Below, piece by piece: positions 8,263 to 16,230 of a DNA stretch of 64,000 nt. The stretch is from DAORHV01 sp964513925 (GTDB lineage: Bacteria > Patescibacteriota > Gracilibacteria > Peribacterales > Peribacteraceae): NCBI GenBank assembly GCA_964513925.1, contig CAZENR010000004.1, positions 1 to 64,000 on the forward strand. The letters are read 5' to 3'. Position numbers and translations under genes: made by a program. Every line of letters begins with the position of its first letter. Position 1 is the stretch's first letter. A model generated the notes under the pieces. The model did no database searches, was not told the DNA's origin, and saw only the letters and a list, made by a program, of their open reading frames with translations.

Positions 8263-9891
8263 ATGTCTCATCCTCTCTCCCTCACCGGCCGCCACTGGGT
8301 GCTGCGTCGCGAGTCCGCCGACGACATCGTGAGCTTGCTGGCGCAGGAGCGGGGCCTTGCGGATGTGGTGACCGGGAAGCAGTTGAAGTTATCCGATCCC
8401 AAGAAATTTCCGCAGGCAGAGCAGGCGGTACGTCGCATTCGCCGCGCCATGGAGGCAGGAGAAACCATCGGGGTATTCGGCGACTACGATGCCGACGGCA
8501 TTACAGGCGTAGCGCAACTCGCGCGCTTTTTCCGCAGACACGGAGTACAGGTCGTCATTCATTTGCCGCATCGGCTTTCGGAGGGCTACGGCTTAAAGTG
8601 TGCGAGTATCGATGCACTGCACGCGAAAGGCGTACGCGTCCTTATCACCGTGGACACCGGCATTGCCGCTACTGCCGAGCTGGAACACGCGGCGAAGCTG
8701 GGCATAGACGTCATCGTCACCGATCACCACCACGCACCGGCCGGCATGCCTACGGCGCATGCGGTACTCCACCCCCTGCTGCCGGAGCCGTTTCCCAATC
8801 CACACCTCTCCGGGTCCGGCGTTGCACTCATGCTCGTGCGCGCCCTGGAGGAAGGCAAGTCGTGGGCTGGCATGGAGCAGGACATCGTCCTTGCTGCCAT
8901 CGGCACCATTGGCGATCTGGTGCCGCTGACAGGCGAAAATCGTTCGCTGGTCATTCATGCACTGCGGCTCTTACAGAAACTCCCCGACTGTCCGCTGAAA
9001 GACTTTGCAGAGCACGTGCGGGGCCAGAGTGCGCAGGCGCTCACCAGTACAGACATCGCATTTCGTATCGTGCCGCGCATTAATGCCAGTGGCAGGATCG
9101 ATCATCCCGATGTGGCGCTACAGGCATTGTTGGAAGGCGGTGAGGCGCTAGAAAAACTGCATGTGCTCAACGAACGTCGTCAGGGAATGACCGGTGCTAT
9201 GGTAGAACGGGCTGCCGCTCAAGTGGATGTCCGTCAGCCGTTTCTTTGCGTTGCCAGCGAGGAATTTCATTCCGGAGTTGTAGGGCTTATTGCCGGAGCG
9301 CTGTGCGAACGCTTCGGGCGGCCCGTGCTTGCTGCATCGGTTACCGACGACATGTGTACGGCATCACTGCGCAGCGTTCCGGCCGTGCACGTCGCGGATA
9401 TGCTGCATACAGAAGACGTGCGTCGGCTACTGCTTACTTTCGGTGGTCATGCGCAGGCCGCAGGTTGTACGTTTGAACTCCGTCAGTTCGAAGCGCTGCA
9501 AGAAGCACTCAATGCTCGCATGCATGCACTCGGCCACACACCGGATTCGCTGCGGCCAGCGCTGCACTTGGATGGCGAACTTGCACCTGCATCGGTGTCA
9601 CTCCCCTTTGTCGATTCGCTCAAGCAATTGGAGCCGTTCGGCATGGGCAATGATCAACCCATGTTTCTTCTCAGGGCACAGCGTCTGGACCTGGTACGCA
9701 CGGTCGGTAGCGACGGCAAGCATGTCCAATGCCGCGTGGGCGACAAGAAAGCGGTGGGCTTTGGACTCGGCGCCTACGCCGAAGCCATGAAGTCTCAGCA
9801 ATGCTGGGACATTGCCTGTACGGTAGGAGTGAATGAATGGAACGGCAGGAAGGAAGTGCAGCTCATGATTAAAGACATTCGTTCCGCGTAG
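8263..9891 (+). CDS. recJ: Single-stranded-DNA-specific 5'-3' exonuclease RecJ
   Basis: A 542-aa DHH-family nuclease for recombination and mismatch/base-excision repair. Motif I VFGDYDADG (about 71-79), motif II TVDTG, motif III VTDHHH, motif IV IGDLVPL and the DHHA1 signature GGHAQAAG are all present with their metal-binding Asp/His residues. The ATG at MSHPLS was preferred over one 24 nt upstream, because the -10 TATACA (8247-8252) overlaps the upstream codons and lies 10 nt before the chosen start. The length is close to the usual RecJ core. It stands alone, convergent with the XRE gene. Confidence 0.94.
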   Translation: MSHPLSLTGRHWVLRRESADDIVSLLAQERGLADVVTGKQLKLSDPKKFPQAEQAVRRIRRAMEAGETIGVFGDYDADGITGVAQLARFFRRHGVQVVIHLPHRLSEGYGLKCASIDALHAKGVRVLITVDTGIAATAELEHAAKLGIDVIVTDHHHAPAGMPTAHAVLHPLLPEPFPNPHLSGSGVALMLVRALEEGKSWAGMEQDIVLAAIGTIGDLVPLTGENRSLVIHALRLLQKLPDCPLKDFAEHVRGQSAQALTSTDIAFRIVPRINASGRIDHPDVALQALLEGGEALEKLHVLNERRQGMTGAMVERAAAQVDVRQPFLCVASEEFHSGVVGLIAGALCERFGRPVLAASVTDDMCTASLRSVPAVHVADMLHTEDVRRLLLTFGGHAQAAGCTFELRQFEALQEALNARMHALGHTPDSLRPALHLDGELAPASVSLPFVDSLKQLEPFGMGNDQPMFLLRAQRLDLVRTVGSDGKHVQCRVGDKKAVGFGLGAYAEAMKSQQCWDIACTVGVNEWNGRKEVQLMIKDIRSA

Positions 9892-9912
9892 CCAGGCATT
9901 CCAGAGGACTAC

Positions 9913-9937
9913 AAAAAGGACTCCGTCGCGGAGTCCT
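9913..9937 (-). terminator. Intrinsic terminator of the XRE gene
   Basis: A 9-bp perfect stem AGGACTCCG / CGGAGTCCT with loop TCG, followed on the minus strand by a run of four to five T. It lies 27 nt past the stop of the minus-strand XRE gene and may also stop recJ transcripts from the other side. Confidence 0.75.
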
Positions 9938-9964
9938 GGAGTCTCGGAGTCAGAAAGATCTCGT

Positions 9965-10189
9965 TTAGACCGGTACCAAACTTCCCTCTACGGAGAACAC
10001 CTCGGTTACCGGAGCGTTGAGAGCCATGGAAATTTTGTAGGCCAGCAACACCGAAGGGTTGGTGGCACCGCGCTCAATGGACATGATGGTCTGGCGGCTG
10101 ACACCTACGCGCAGCGCAAGCTCCTCCTGAGTCATGCCGCGCTCGAAGCGCAGGCGACGGATGTTGTTGCGGAGGGTGGCGGAGGGCAT
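9965..10189 (-). CDS. XRE-family helix-turn-helix transcriptional regulator
   Basis: A 74-aa single-domain DNA-binding protein. The Cro/C1 helix-turn-helix reads MTQEELALRVGVSRQTIMSIERG, with the usual ..NPSVLLAYKISMALNAPVTEVF follow-on, as in YozG-like small regulators. An alternative ATG at 10258 adds 23 residues and is preceded by GGGAG, so the start is not certain; the short form matches the family length. It ends in a clear hairpin terminator. Its target is not visible; the divergent Hsp20 gene is the closest candidate. Confidence 0.88.
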   Translation of the reverse strand: MPSATLRNNIRRLRFERGMTQEELALRVGVSRQTIMSIERGATNPSVLLAYKISMALNAPVTEVFSVEGSLVPV

Positions 10190-10376
10190 CGTTCGGGAAG
10201 GGAAGAAAACCGTTAAGGGTACAAAGCGTACCGGACCAGGCGCGGGAATTCTACTCATCTTCTCCCATGCAGCAAGAGTATTTTCGGGTAGTTGCTAAGA
10301 ACCCCGTCCAGGAGAGTAGGGGGCTGCGTTTGTTGAATATTGACTTCTTTGCAAAGTAGTGTGCGTATTTTTAGCC

Positions 10377-10453
10377 TTGTCACCCTTCCAGATAGATGTC
10401 TATAAGCTCATAAATGACAAAAATTGCCATAGAGGCTTTTTGCGCAATATAAG
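10377..10453 (+). promoter_or_regulatory. Two candidate promoters upstream of hsp20
   Basis: TTGTCA (10377-10382), 18 nt, TATAAG (10401-10406), and nearer the gene TTGCCA (10424-10429), 18 nt, TATAAG (10448-10453). The downstream one would start transcription roughly 15-20 nt before the ATG. No CIRCE element or other heat-shock operator is evident. Confidence 0.45.
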
Positions 10454-10477
10454 CCGTGTTCTGTACCATGCTGTACC

Positions 10478-10948
10478 ATGATCCCTTCTCCGTTCCACGG
10501 CATTTTCTCGGCGTCCGCTGAGACGAATGCCGGCGGTGCCCCAGAACGCCGTGCGGCTGCCACGCACAACCATGGGAAATCGCAGGTGGTGCGACCGGCT
10601 GCGCCGGCACAGGGTGTGCAGACCGGAGGGCAGGTGGCGCTGGATATTTTTGAATTCGATAACTACTACATTCTCAAGGCTCCCATGGCGGGAGTGAAGT
10701 TGTCCGATCTCGACATCGAGATTAACGACAACGTCATCACGGTGCGTGGTGTTCGCAAGCAAACCGATGATATTCCGCAGGAGCACTATCTGCTGCAGGA
10801 ATGCTTCTGGGGCGAATTCAGTCGCTCGGTGACGCTGCCATGCTCCATTGATCCTAAAAAAGTGAAGGCCACCTTCAACAAGGATGCCATCTTGAAAATT
10901 CTCGTACCCAAGGAAGAGCGGGTGAAAATCATCCGCATCAGCGAGTAG
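10478..10948 (+). CDS. Small heat-shock protein (Hsp20/alpha-crystallin)
   Basis: A 156-aa ATP-independent holdase chaperone. A variable, disordered N-terminus (1-~50, Ala/His/Pro-rich) leads into an alpha-crystallin domain (about 52-150): the strand FDNYYILKAPMAGV, DLDIEINDNVITVRG, FGEFSRSV-type WGEFSRSVTLP, KVKATFNKDAILKILVPK. The C-terminal I-x-I motif IIRISE needed for oligomerisation is present. A 10-nt sequence, CTGTACCATG, occurs twice in tandem (10461-10480), so a decoy ATG in another frame lies 10 nt before the true start. Heat-shock regulation is assumed from the family, not seen. Confidence 0.92.
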   Translation: MIPSPFHGIFSASAETNAGGAPERRAAATHNHGKSQVVRPAAPAQGVQTGGQVALDIFEFDNYYILKAPMAGVKLSDLDIEINDNVITVRGVRKQTDDIPQEHYLLQECFWGEFSRSVTLPCSIDPKKVKATFNKDAILKILVPKEERVKIIRISE

Positions 10949-10998
10949 CGTAAGAAGATCATTTCGCCTGCAGTAACCGAGCAGTGTATGGTGTGCGC

Positions 10999-11625
10999 AT
11001 GCGTCTCCTCTCTTGCTTTGCCATTTTCTCCTTACTGTTTGTCGCCGCATGTCGTGATCCGAATGCCGGCGTGAAAGAGTATCAGCAGGCCATGCAGTAC
11101 TGGCAGGGCGAAGGCGTGGAGAAGGATACTGCAAAAGCATTGGCGCTCTTCACGACTGCTGCCGATGCGGGCAATACAGAAGCCCAGCTGACGCTTGGTT
11201 ACTTATATATGAAGGGCGACGGTGTCACCGCAGATGCAGCCAAGGCGTTGTCGTTGTTCACCCGGGCCGCCGAGGGCGGCAGTCGGGACGCACAGTACAA
11301 CGTAGGTCTGGCCTACATGCGTGGTCAGGGAGTCAGCCAGGATTTGGAGCAGGCTTACGGCTGGTTTCTTAAGGCAGCAGAACAGGGTGACTCGGGTGCG
11401 CAGTATAACGTGGGTGTCATGCTTTGGAACGGCGAGGGCATCGCTAAGAATACGTCACTGGCCATGGCCTGGTTCACACTTGCGGCAGAGGGCGGTGATG
11501 CTGCGTCCAATGAGCAGCTGCCCGATGTCAGCGCATCGCTTACACCGGAGCAAAAGTCCGATGCAGACAGGCTGCTCTTAGATTTACGTAAGAGGGTGCG
11601 CTCGGACAAGGCAACAACGCGGTAA
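10999..11625 (+). CDS. Sel1-repeat lipoprotein
   Basis: 208 aa. A short signal peptide MRLLSCFAIFSLLFVAAC ends in the lipobox VAAC, predicting lipidation and membrane anchoring. Four Sel1-like (TPR-related) repeats follow, each with an A..G...A...LG..Y..G.GV pattern (for example NTEAQLTLGYLYMKGDGV), then a charged helical tail. Sel1 repeats mediate protein-protein contacts. The start was set at MRLLSC because TATGGT (10987-10992) lies 6 nt before it; an in-frame codon 15 nt upstream would disrupt the signal peptide. Confidence 0.88.
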   Translation: MRLLSCFAIFSLLFVAACRDPNAGVKEYQQAMQYWQGEGVEKDTAKALALFTTAADAGNTEAQLTLGYLYMKGDGVTADAAKALSLFTRAAEGGSRDAQYNVGLAYMRGQGVSQDLEQAYGWFLKAAEQGDSGAQYNVGVMLWNGEGIAKNTSLAMAWFTLAAEGGDAASNEQLPDVSASLTPEQKSDADRLLLDLRKRVRSDKATTR

Positions 11626-11713
11626 TGGTGATGAGATAAACGACGAGGAACCTGCTTTCGCTTCCGTGTGCGAATGCGTACTCTGTCCAATGGCCCGCAA
11701 GGGTCATTTGTAC

Positions 11714-11746
11714 TCCGGTACTCGTGGGAACCCCACGAGTACCGGA
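11714..11746. repeat. 15-bp perfect inverted repeat between convergent genes
   Basis: The arms TCCGGTACTCGTGGG and CCCACGAGTACCGGA surround the loop AAC. A second hairpin (CGTCAGCA/TGCTGACG, 11753-11772) follows 6 nt later. Neither is followed by a U-tract on either strand. They sit between the Sel1 gene (+) and the small basic peptide gene (-), so a termination or 3'-end-protecting role is plausible. Confidence 0.6.
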
Positions 11747-11752
11747 TACTGC

Positions 11753-11772
11753 CGTCAGCATCCTTGCTGACG
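11753..11772. repeat. 8-bp hairpin next to the bS22-like gene stop
   Basis: CGTCAGCA, loop TCCT, TGCTGACG, ending 5 nt from the stop codon of the minus-strand small basic gene. It forms a tandem pair with the larger palindrome at 11714-11746. Confidence 0.5.
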
Positions 11773-11777
11773 CTGCA

Positions 11778-11885
11778 CTACACGAGTGTCTTTTTATGGA
11801 GTGCGCGCTCCATGCGGCGGCGCAGCTTGCGCATGCGGCGCTTCCGCTTCCGAACCTCGATGCCGTGCTTCTTCGGGTTTTTCAT
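11778..11885 (-). CDS. Very small basic peptide, probable ribosomal protein (bS22/COX24-like)
   Basis: 35 codons encoding a peptide that is more than half Lys/Arg: MKNPKKHGIEVRKRKRRM at the start and RKLRRRMERALHKKTLV at the end. The K/R-rich VRKRKRRMRKLRRRMER pattern resembles the AURKAIP1/COX24 family (mycobacterial bS22, mitochondrial mS38), which binds rRNA in the small subunit. AAGGGAAGG stands before the ATG, one of the few Shine-Dalgarno-like sequences in the window. A promoter-like TTGACG/TAGCAT about 270 nt upstream would give a long leader. It could also be another short rRNA-binding peptide. Confidence 0.5.
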   Translation of the reverse strand: MKNPKKHGIEVRKRKRRMRKLRRRMERALHKKTLV

Positions 11886-12155
11886 GGCCTTCCCTTTGTG
11901 TAGAACTGTGGATGCTGACAATCCCTGCCACCGGTGCCCCCTCCTTGAGTGAGAGGTGTGCGGATAAAAGCAGGTTCCTTGTCGCCGCTGGTGTGAATGA
12001 GCAGAACGTCCAAGATCCCCCCGGTCGCTTTGGGGGGTGCTGTGTGCGTGGTACCAAGATTTTCTTACACAACAGCATTCCCTCCGCAGCGGACGGTGCA
12101 CTTGTTCTGGCGAGCCCACATATGGAGGATTGCAGTGTTCATTCGATAATTCGGC
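11886..12155 (-). other. Long putative 5' leader of the small basic gene
   Basis: About 270 nt without a convincing gene. It contains a C6/G6 hairpin (12017-12037) and a CACCGGTG palindrome near 11930. Given the promoter-like elements at 12156-12183 it may be the untranslated leader of the bS22-like gene, possibly autoregulatory as for other ribosomal protein leaders; this is inference. A frame covering 11794-12078 does not look like a protein. Confidence 0.35.
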
Positions 12156-12183
12156 ATGCTACAGAGCGTTCCTATTCCGTCAA
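12156..12183 (-). promoter_or_regulatory. Candidate promoter reading toward the small basic gene
   Basis: Minus-strand TTGACG (12178-12183), 16-nt spacer, TAGCAT (12156-12161). It is back-to-back with the pabA promoter. Confidence 0.4.
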
Positions 12184-12204
12184 TCAAAATCTTTGGAATT
12201 TCCG

Positions 12205-12210
12205 TACAAT
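12205..12210 (+). promoter_or_regulatory. -10 element of pabA
   Basis: TACAAT ends 6 nt before the GTG start, so the first transcribed base is expected at or next to the start codon. Confidence 0.5.
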
Positions 12211-12216
12211 GTCCAC

Positions 12217-12807
12217 GTGCACGTGTACCTTGTCGACAACTACGACTCGTTTACCTACAACTTGTACCAGTGCTTTGGAGCACTGGGCGCCCGCGTGACC
12301 GTTGCAAAAAATGATGCTGTGACAGTTGAGGGCATTCGCGACGCTCGGCCGTCACATCTTGTCATTTCGCCTGGGCCGGGAACGCCCGCGAATGCAGGCG
12401 TAAGCATGGATGCCATCACTGCGTTTGCCGGAGTTGTTCCGGTATTGGGGGTGTGCTTGGGGCATCAATGTCTCGGTGCGCTGTACTCGTCACGTGGCCT
12501 GAAAAACATCGTGCATGCGCCCGAGCTGCTCCACGGCAAAACAAGCAGCATCCGGCATACTGGCCAGGGGATCTTGCGCGGACTGCCATCGCCATTTATT
12601 GCGGCGAGATATCACTCGCTACTCGTACGGGAGATGCCGGCATGCATGCGCTCCATGGGAACCACGCGTGCGGCGGATGGCAGCACCCTCATCATGGGAA
12701 TGATGCACGCATCACTGCCGGTCTTCGGAGTACAATTTCACCCAGAATCGTTCCTGACTCGGCACGGACAGCGACTGTTGCGCAATTTCCTCCAAACACG
12801 GGTATGA
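12217..12807 (+). CDS. pabA: Aminodeoxychorismate/anthranilate synthase glutamine amidotransferase subunit
   Basis: A 196-aa class I glutamine amidotransferase that supplies ammonia to the chorismate-binding partner. LVDNYDSFTYNL at the N-terminus, the SPGPGTP oxyanion region, the nucleophile in GVCLGHQ (Cys about 80) and FHPESF with the His/Glu pair are all present. The GTG at 12217 (or a GTG 6 nt later) is chosen: the reading frame is open further upstream but loses similarity, and TACAAT stands 6 nt before. It overlaps the next gene by 4 nt (ATGA), implying translational coupling with the PabB-PabC fusion. That makes p-aminobenzoate synthesis more likely than tryptophan synthesis. Confidence 0.92.
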   Translation: MHVYLVDNYDSFTYNLYQCFGALGARVTVAKNDAVTVEGIRDARPSHLVISPGPGTPANAGVSMDAITAFAGVVPVLGVCLGHQCLGALYSSRGLKNIVHAPELLHGKTSSIRHTGQGILRGLPSPFIAARYHSLLVREMPACMRSMGTTRAADGSTLIMGMMHASLPVFGVQFHPESFLTRHGQRLLRNFLQTRV

Positions 12808-14825
12808 AGACGCTACGCTTTCCCGCCGGCGATCCGCTACAGTTCCTCGCTCGCCTACGCACCTCGGAGAAGCACGTGGCATACGCCACCGCCGACGGCG
12901 TGACGATTGTTGCTTGGAATCCGGTACGTACGGTGTCCCGTTTGCAGGACATCGAATGCGAGCGTCGGCTGTGCATCGGCTACGTCGGCTACGATGACGG
13001 TGCGGCAATGATCGGTGTCCGCACGACGGCGAAAGATGACTTACACCTCCCGAGCTCGCGTTTCCATATATACGACGGGTCCATCGCCATTGAGGGGCGT
13101 GTCATCAGGGTGTTGGGCGACGCACGATTTTTCGAGAGTGTCCGCGCCATTCTCAAGCGCCCGTTCCCCGCTCCGTCCGTCATTGCGCCGCCGCGCTTTC
13201 GCGCACGCATGTCGAAGGCCGCGTATGCCAAGGCATTCAAGCGTGTGCAGGAGTTCATTCGTGACGGCGAATTTTATCAACTCAACCTGGCGCAACGTTT
13301 CGATGCCGTCTCGGATGCGGATCGCCGCGAACTCTTCATGCTGCTGGCACGGCGCAATCCGGCCGCATGCATGTCGTTGTTTGAGATGGATGGGGCCGCA
13401 CTGTTATCCCTGTCGCCCGAGACATTCGTTCGTATCGATGGCAGGCGCATTGTCACCTGCCCAATCAAGGGGACGCGTCCACGGGCAGCGGCTGCCGATC
13501 AAGACGCAGCGTTGCGGGAAGAACTGCTGCGGAGCAGCAAGGAACAAGCCGAGCTGGCGATGATTACAGATCTCCTGCGTAACGATGTCGGCATGGTCAG
13601 CTGCGTGGGTACGGTGTGCGTGGAAGAGGAGCGTGCAGTCCAGTCCAACCCGACCGTTTGGCACACGTATTCCGTGGTGTCCGGCAAGCTTGAGCGCGGC
13701 ATGACGCCGGTGAACGTTTTGAGGAAGATGCTGCCCGGCGGCTCCGTCACCGGTTGCCCCAAGAAGCGTGCAGTGCAAGAGATAGACGAGCTGGAGCCAC
13801 TCAAACGCGGGCCGTACACCGGCGTGCTGTGCATGTTCCATGGAACGTTTCTGCGTTCTAGCATTCTTATCCGCACGCTGGTATCGAAAGGTAGGCGCCT
13901 TTCTCTCTCTGTCGGAGGGGGCATTGTCGCGGATTCGAAGATGGCCGACGAGTACGACGAGACATTGGCGAAGGCGCGAGCGTTCTTCGATGTCGCACAG
14001 TCCAAGACTGCGACATGGATCAATGGCATGCCTGCCGACCCTCTGGATAGCAAGCTCGCGCTCCTCGATCCGTTGCGCGCTCGGGGGGTAGCGGTGTTCG
14101 AGACGCTGCGGACGTACAACGGACGTTTATTCGAGCTGGATGCGCACTGTCGTCGCCTCCGCAAGTCGGCTCGTCTGCTTGGCATGCGCCTACCTATGCC
14201 AATGGGATCCATCGCCGATGCATTGCGTGCCGCGGCATTCTGCTGCGGCCCGGGTCCACTGAGAATCAAGGTGGTTGCCACCGCGCGAGATGTCATCCTT
14301 CATGTTGTGCCGCTTGTGGAGCGACCGGAAATCTACCGTGGTGTACAAGCCATGTTTGTCCATGCCGAGCGGCACACCCCGCGCGCCAAGGCATTGCCCT
14401 ACGATGTCAGCGCCCGGGCGCATGCGCGCGCCACCAGGGACGGCTGCGAAGAGGCGTTGCTCCTGGCACCAGACGGGCGTGTTCCGGAGGGGGCGTATTC
14501 CAATCTATTCTGGGTGAAAGATGGCGTGCTGCACACGGCTAACAACCGGGTGCTTTTGGGCATCACCCGCGGCGTGGTTCTGCGCTCTGCACGAAAGCAG
14601 GGCATAGCCGTCCGCTATGCGCTGGCGCTGCAGAACGACTTGCTGCATGCAGACGAAGTCTTCATTACCAAAACCACCACAGGCCCCATTCCCATCGTAC
14701 GTATTGGCGGCAGCCGTATCGGCACCGGAAAACCTGGCAAGACGACCATGCGCATCATGCAAGAATTTCGTCGCTACTACGATTCCAAGCTGCGAAGGAG
14801 TTCTGCAATCATGCGTAGCTGCTGA
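12804..14825 (+). CDS. pabBC: Aminodeoxychorismate synthase component I fused to aminodeoxychorismate lyase (PabB-PabC)
   Basis: A 673-aa bifunctional enzyme turning chorismate plus ammonia into p-aminobenzoate for folate. Residues ~130-390 are a chorismate-utilising domain: FYQLNLAQRF, PIKGTRPR, the LLRNDVGMVS motif, PGGSVTGCPKKRA, GVLCMFHG and SVGGGIVADS. Residues ~406-673 are a class IV aminotransferase-fold domain with the PLP lysine in PRAKALPY (about 529), EEALLLAPDG, VPEGAYSNLFWV and the ITKTTTGPIP end. The separate family enzymes are about 450 and 270 aa, so both halves are complete. The last 49 nt overlap tail-to-tail with the minus-strand gene at 14777. De novo pABA synthesis is noteworthy in a presumed reduced genome. 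Confidence 0.92.
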   Translation: MKTLRFPAGDPLQFLARLRTSEKHVAYATADGVTIVAWNPVRTVSRLQDIECERRLCIGYVGYDDGAAMIGVRTTAKDDLHLPSSRFHIYDGSIAIEGRVIRVLGDARFFESVRAILKRPFPAPSVIAPPRFRARMSKAAYAKAFKRVQEFIRDGEFYQLNLAQRFDAVSDADRRELFMLLARRNPAACMSLFEMDGAALLSLSPETFVRIDGRRIVTCPIKGTRPRAAAADQDAALREELLRSSKEQAELAMITDLLRNDVGMVSCVGTVCVEEERAVQSNPTVWHTYSVVSGKLERGMTPVNVLRKMLPGGSVTGCPKKRAVQEIDELEPLKRGPYTGVLCMFHGTFLRSSILIRTLVSKGRRLSLSVGGGIVADSKMADEYDETLAKARAFFDVAQSKTATWINGMPADPLDSKLALLDPLRARGVAVFETLRTYNGRLFELDAHCRRLRKSARLLGMRLPMPMGSIADALRAAAFCCGPGPLRIKVVATARDVILHVVPLVERPEIYRGVQAMFVHAERHTPRAKALPYDVSARAHARATRDGCEEALLLAPDGRVPEGAYSNLFWVKDGVLHTANNRVLLGITRGVVLRSARKQGIAVRYALALQNDLLHADEVFITKTTTGPIPIVRIGGSRIGTGKPGKTTMRIMQEFRRYYDSKLRRSSAIMRSC

Positions 14826-15262
14826 GTCAGAATAATTCCTTCAGTCGTTCCCTCCATGGCATGTATCGTCGCAAGCAACCGGGCATGCGACTGCACCAAT
14901 CTCATTTGCAGAATCGCAGTGGCGCCATCCATGGTTAATCGTTGCTGAATGAGCGCGCTGACATCGTCAATCGCGCGATCCACAATAGCGAATACTTCCT
15001 TTCGGTGCGTCTCCTGCAGCTCTACCGTAGGGCGTTCGCCATCTGCTTGTCGCTGTAGCGACGAGAGCAGGCCAAACACTTTTCCATCAGCGTGGCCTGC
15101 CTGCATGATCGCTTTCGCGGCGTTGCGACAAATATCGAGCGCAGACAGCATCTCTGTTCCTACATCAGCTTCCAGTGCTCCCGCGGCATCCACTGCCTTT
15201 TGTATGTTTTCCAAATATTCCTGCTCTCCAGCTCGATACTCTCTTTGTGGCAGTGCAACCAT
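14777..15262 (-). CDS. Hypothetical helical protein
   Basis: 161 aa from the ATG at MVALPQREYR; an in-frame TTG lies 18 nt upstream. The sequence is almost entirely amphipathic helix with regularly spaced Leu/Ile/Ala and acidic residues (for example VDRAIDDVSALIQQRLTM), suggesting a helical bundle or coiled coil. There is no signal peptide and no known motif. TTGACC at 15294-15299 on the minus strand could act as a -35. It is divergent from galU and overlaps the pabBC 3' end by 49 nt in the opposite orientation, which is unusual enough to leave some doubt about its C-terminus. Confidence 0.65.
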   Translation of the reverse strand: MVALPQREYRAGEQEYLENIQKAVDAAGALEADVGTEMLSALDICRNAAKAIMQAGHADGKVFGLLSSLQRQADGERPTVELQETHRKEVFAIVDRAIDDVSALIQQRLTMDGATAILQMRLVQSHARLLATIHAMEGTTEGIILTQQLRMIAELLRSLES

Positions 15263-15325
15263 ATGTACATGTAAATACAATTTTCATATTTGGTCAACAT
15301 ACCATCGTGTTATACTCGCGCACCC

Positions 15326-16150
15326 ATGAAGCTCACTCAAGCAATTCTCCCTGTTGCCGGATTCGGCACGCGGTTCCTGCCGTGGACCAAAGTGGTTCCC
15401 AAAGAACTCCTGCCCATCGGCAACGTTCCCATTATCGCGCTGCTCGTAGACGAGTGCTTAAGCGTTGGTATCAATGACATCTGTTTCGTCATCAGCCGGG
15501 GCAAGGAAGCCATTCCCGAATACTTTGAGCCTCACCGCGCACTGGAGCGCGAGCTGGAGACCCGCGGCAAATTGCACATGCTCGAAGAGCTGAAGAAGTA
15601 CGACAACGTGAACTTTCATGTCGTGTACCAAAACGAAATGAAGGGTGACGGTCATGCCATCCTGCAGGCTCATTACTGGGTAGGAAGCGACCCCGTAGCG
15701 GTGCTCTTTGGCGATGATCTTATTACCGGCAAGAAGAACGGATTGCAGCAGCTTGTCGCCGCGTACGATTCCGTAAAGTCCAAGCGCGACGCGGCATTCC
15801 TCTGCCTGCAAAAAGTGCCCGAGAAACTTGTCAGCAAGTACGGCATAGTCGCCATCGACCAGAAATTATCCAAAGGCAGACTCAAGTCCATCACCGGCTT
15901 GGTCGAGAAGCCGCAACCGAAGAATGCCCCTTCCAATTTGGGCATCGTAGGGAAGTACCTTATTCCACGATCCACCATCGAGGTGCTGCATCGCACCGAG
16001 GCCGGACATTACGACAAGGAAATCCGCCTCATCGATGCGCTGAAAAGCCAACTCAAAACCATCGACGTCTACGGCTATGAATTTGAAGGCAGACGGCTGG
16101 ATACCGGTACGCCCGAAGGGTACCGCGAGGCCGTGAGCGTGCTTGTATAG
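15326..16150 (+). CDS. galU: UTP-glucose-1-phosphate uridylyltransferase
   Basis: A 274-aa nucleotidyltransferase making UDP-glucose from UTP and glucose-1-phosphate for surface glycans. The N-terminal signature AILPVAGFGTRFLPWTK carries the nucleotide-binding glycine loop, followed by KVVPKELLPIGNVPII. FGDDLI provides the metal-binding aspartate, GLVEKPQP the sugar-binding lysine, and RRLDTGTPEGY closes the fold, all typical of GalU. The start is at MKLTQ; TATACT (15311-15316) ends 9 nt before it. It stands alone. Its substrate would come from the phosphorylase and phosphohexomutase encoded in this window. Confidence 0.95.
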   Translation: MKLTQAILPVAGFGTRFLPWTKVVPKELLPIGNVPIIALLVDECLSVGINDICFVISRGKEAIPEYFEPHRALERELETRGKLHMLEELKKYDNVNFHVVYQNEMKGDGHAILQAHYWVGSDPVAVLFGDDLITGKKNGLQQLVAAYDSVKSKRDAAFLCLQKVPEKLVSKYGIVAIDQKLSKGRLKSITGLVEKPQPKNAPSNLGIVGKYLIPRSTIEVLHRTEAGHYDKEIRLIDALKSQLKTIDVYGYEFEGRRLDTGTPEGYREAVSVLV

Positions 16151-16230
16151 ACGTCTAGTATTCCTATCAACTTGCACAGAAAACCACGCATGTTTGTCGG
16201 TATTTGGCTTACCATCGTAACTTTGATTTA

